NCBI GenBank assembly: GCA_025355935.1
Contig: JANXYS010000478.1
Location: 1 to 8,509 of the forward strand
From: Chitinophagales bacterium
GTDB taxonomy: Bacteria; Bacteroidota; Bacteroidia; Chitinophagales; Chitinophagaceae
Length of the DNA stretch: 8,509 nt
Reading direction: 5' to 3'
A model generated the notes under the pieces. The model did no database searches. It saw only the letters and a list, made by a program, of their open reading frames with translations, and was not told the origin of the DNA. Shown piece by piece: positions 7,324-8,509 of this stretch; positions within the stretch are counted from its first letter, which is position 1, and each line of letters starts with the position of its first letter. The translations under genes were made by a program, and so were the position numbers.

Positions 7324-7515
7324 TTAAATAAATCTTCTCAAAGAGGAAGATGTCTTATTGTTTTTTCTTACCCTCCAGAGATCAACGAGTCCAAATGTGG
7401 GCGCTGGCCCGGATTTACAATCAGCAGTTGCTAACGTTTCTCTTGTTTCTCTTAATAGTTCTTTCATTTCTTCTTTGTTAATTGGGGTAACTATACCCAC
7501 GGTTGTCATTTTCAT
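7324..7515 (-). CDS. Small conserved-looking hypothetical protein (63 aa)
   Basis: Function unknown. The 63-residue product has a lysine/glutamate-rich, probably helical N-terminal half (TPINKEEMKELLRETRETLA, residues 10-29). A short linker with a single cysteine (Cys33) follows, then a basic C-terminal tail with FGLVDLWRVRKNN (41-53) and SSSLRRF (56-62). From memory, Bacteroidota genomes hold many small proteins with an F...DLW..(Q/R)R...RR(F/Y/K) tail like this, but I cannot name a family. No signal peptide or membrane helix is present. The case for a real gene is its surroundings: a Bacteroidota-type promoter upstream at 7638-7667, an intrinsic terminator downstream, and a double stop (TAA then TAG). 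It stands alone on the minus strand, convergent to yhhQ and divergent from the outer-membrane gene. Met3 is an alternative start. The overlapping plus-strand frame at 7358-7582 lacks such support. Confidence 0.7.
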   Translation of the reverse strand: MKMTTVGIVTPINKEEMKELLRETRETLATADCKSGPAPTFGLVDLWRVRKNNKTSSSLRRFI

Positions 7516-7637
7516 ATACTTGTTTTATTATTTCAAAAAATTTCCCTATTTGCCTGAAAGGCATCAAGAGGAAGAGTTTTAGAGCACTCAGGGAGAAAAT
7601 AAGTTGTATTCAGATGAGGTACTTCTAATTCGGGGCG

Positions 7638-7667
7638 CAAAGGTAAGAGCTATTGTAGTGTTGCCAA
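7638..7667 (-). promoter_or_regulatory. Bacteroidota-type promoter for the minus-strand small gene
   Basis: On the minus strand the -7 element TACCTTTG (7645-7638) matches the TAnnTTTG consensus of Bacteroidota primary sigma factors exactly. A TTG (7667-7665) lies 19 bases upstream, the expected spacing for the -33 element. The bases after the -7 box read CGCCCC, a context often seen at promoters in this phylum (from memory). Transcription would start near 7630, giving a leader of about 115 bases before the ATG at 7515. Confidence 0.65.
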
Positions 7668-7697
7668 TTTTTTTTGGGCTTTTATTTGATGTGTTAA

Positions 7698-7718
7698 ACA
7701 GAATTAACAAATTTCTGT
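7698..7718. repeat. Imperfect inverted repeat upstream of the outer-membrane gene
   Basis: ACAGAA (7698-7703) pairs with TTCTGT (7713-7718) around nine bases, about 17 bases before the proposed -33 element of the plus-strand promoter. It could be an operator for a dimeric regulator, or chance in A/T-rich DNA. No terminator-like T-tract follows it. Confidence 0.25.
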
Positions 7719-7734
7719 GTGGCTTTTGCATACA

Positions 7735-7766
7735 TTTAAGAAAGCCGAAACGATCAAATAAATTTG
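7735..7766 (+). promoter_or_regulatory. Bacteroidota-type promoter for the outer-membrane protein gene
   Basis: TAAATTTG (7759-7766) fits the TAnnTTTG -7 consensus exactly. Twenty bases upstream TTTA (7735-7738) stands where a TTTG -33 element is expected, with one mismatch. The predicted start near 7773 gives a leader of about 50 bases ahead of the ATG at 7826. Weaker than the opposing promoter because of the -33 mismatch. Confidence 0.5.
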
Positions 7767-7825
7767 CGCTTACAACCTAAACCTATTCTTGATATTTTCA
7801 CAAGCAGCACCTATAATGTTCTTAA

Positions 7826-8509
7826 ATGTATAAGAGGATTTTAGCATTTTCGATTTTGATTGCAACCATCTTTTGCTTTTCAATGGATTGTCATGCACAG
7901 GCTGATCAAAAGTCTGATAGTGCAGCTGTGAAAAAGAAACGGCGGTTGATAGGCGTTTTAATGAAAAGTATTTCCCGTAACGGAGACGCTATTGATCCTG
8001 TTAAAACAGTAAATCCTTTCCTAAAATTAAAAGGCAAAATAATCCGTTCAATCACAATAGTTCCACTTGGATTCGACCGTAATCTTCACGATACAACTTA
8101 TTATAGAAGAAATGTTCCAACGCGGATTGCTAACTCGCTTCATAAGAATAGCACGGTGAGGCTCATTCGCAAGAACTTATTCTTCCGGGAAGGGGAAAAA
8201 ATCCTCCCCCTTCAGATTGCTGACAATGAACGGTTCTTACGTGAGCAGGAATTTCTTCAGGATGCAATTATTGTAGCATCTAATAACCCAGTCAAAGGGG
8301 ACTCTGTTGACCTTGTAATTTATGCAAAAGATGTTTTCTCTATTGGCGGTGCAGCTAGTATCAGCAGCCTTCGTAAAGGCCGATTGGAAATTAAAGAAGA
8401 AAACCTTGCAGGATCCGGTAATAGAATTTCGGGCGGAATGCTATTTGATAAAGATCGCACCCCCCGCCTGGGCTATGCTTCGGAATACGCAGCACGAAAC
8501 ATTGGTGGT
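7826..8509 (+). CDS. Secreted POTRA-like, probable BamA/TamA-like outer-membrane protein (partial, 3' end missing)
   Basis: An open frame of 228 codons runs from the ATG at 7826 to the window edge without a stop, so the product is truncated by the window and not by mutation. Residues 1-24 form a signal peptide: MYKR, a hydrophobic core, then a likely signal-peptidase I site after CHA (22-24). Cys22 does not sit in a lipobox, so it is probably not a lipoprotein. A charged linker follows (25-70). Residues 70-168 look like a POTRA domain: GKIIRSITIVPLGF (70-83), then RKNLFFREGEKILPL (115-129), NERFLREQEFLQDAIIV (134-150) and VDLVIYAKDVFSIGG (161-175). The part from about 190, with ENLAGSGNRISGG (192-204), resembles the first strands of a BamA-type beta barrel. 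This suggests insertion, assembly or transport at the outer membrane. The barrel itself lies outside the window, so the subfamily (BamA, TamA or a two-partner secretion pore) is undecided. Confidence 0.65.
   Translation, partial: MYKRILAFSILIATIFCFSMDCHAQADQKSDSAAVKKKRRLIGVLMKSISRNGDAIDPVKTVNPFLKLKGKIIRSITIVPLGFDRNLHDTTYYRRNVPTRIANSLHKNSTVRLIRKNLFFREGEKILPLQIADNERFLREQEFLQDAIIVASNNPVKGDSVDLVIYAKDVFSIGGAASISSLRKGRLEIKEENLAGSGNRISGGMLFDKDRTPRLGYASEYAARNIGG

Larger units (their letters stand above)
7516..7825. other. Divergent intergenic region with two promoters
   Basis: These 310 bases carry no gene I can support. They hold the roughly 115-base leader of the minus-strand small gene, its promoter, and the promoter of the plus-strand outer-membrane protein gene. 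In the minus leader a short perfect inverted repeat, TGCCT-GAA-AGGCA (7551-7563), lies about 35 bases before the start codon. An imperfect inverted repeat (7698-7718) lies between the two promoters. An eight-T run sits at 7668-7675. I do not recognise a riboswitch or small RNA. Confidence 0.5.

Noticed and set aside
7535..7563. Hairpin TGCCT-GAA-AGGCA with a downstream T-run on the minus strand, considered as an attenuator in the small gene's leader
   Set aside because: The stem is only five base pairs, and the T-run begins about ten bases after it, too far for an intrinsic terminator. No competing structure or leader peptide could be identified.
7358..7582. 74-codon plus-strand frame with a hydrophobic stretch that looks like a membrane helix
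   Set aside because: It overlaps the minus-strand small gene almost completely. It has no promoter box close upstream, and the hydrophobic stretch reads from the A/T-rich leader of the opposite gene. The minus-strand frame has a promoter and terminator.
7668..7675. Eight-T run considered as a plus-strand terminator tail
   Set aside because: No stable G/C-rich stem precedes it on the plus strand, and no plus-strand gene ends nearby.
7847..7897. Cysteine in the signal peptide of the last gene considered as a lipoprotein lipobox
   Set aside because: The residues before Cys22 (SMD) do not match the L-[AS]-[GA]-C pattern, while CHA followed by Q fits signal peptidase I.

Overview
The window looks like a chromosomal segment from a member of the Bacteroidota, probably of the Chitinophagaceae type. 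That is an inference from protein character. The supporting observations are a low-to-mid GC content, start codons preceded by A/T-rich sequence instead of a purine-rich Shine-Dalgarno, promoter elements matching the Bacteroidota TAnnTTTG pattern, and an arginine cluster in the order (N-acylornithine carbamoyltransferase)-argB-argE-argH, which is a Bacteroidota arrangement. I see no mobile elements, CRISPR arrays, tRNAs or rRNAs.

Region 1 (1-3401) is the end of an arginine biosynthesis operon. It holds the last 35 codons of a transcarbamylase, then acetylglutamate kinase (argB), an M20 metallopeptidase-family deacylase (argE-like) overlapping argB by 4 bases, and argininosuccinate lyase (argH). 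In this phylum the carbamoyl group is normally added to N-acetyl- or N-succinyl-ornithine, so the argE-like enzyme probably removes the acyl group from N-acylcitrulline and not from N-acylornithine.

Region 2 (3443-6104) follows on the same strand with dxr (second step of the MEP isoprenoid pathway) and rseP (site-2 intramembrane protease with two PDZ-like domains). The dxr-rseP pairing is common across bacteria. Region 3 (6183-7275) is a two-gene unit: an unassigned protein with three predicted membrane helices, one base from a YhhQ/COG1738 queuosine-precursor transporter.

Region 4 (7274-8509) changes layout. A 63-codon gene lies on the minus strand. It has its own Bacteroidota-type promoter (7638-7667) and a minus-strand intrinsic terminator (7274-7299) beside the end of the transporter gene. 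Divergent from it, a second promoter (7735-7766) drives a plus-strand gene that runs off the window. That gene encodes a secreted POTRA-like, probable BamA/TamA-like outer-membrane protein, with 228 codons visible.

Most of the window is housekeeping metabolism and envelope biology. The least explained parts are the small minus-strand gene with complete transcription signals, the three-helix protein coupled to the transporter, and the truncated outer-membrane protein. I found no convincing evidence for a wholly new multi-gene system.
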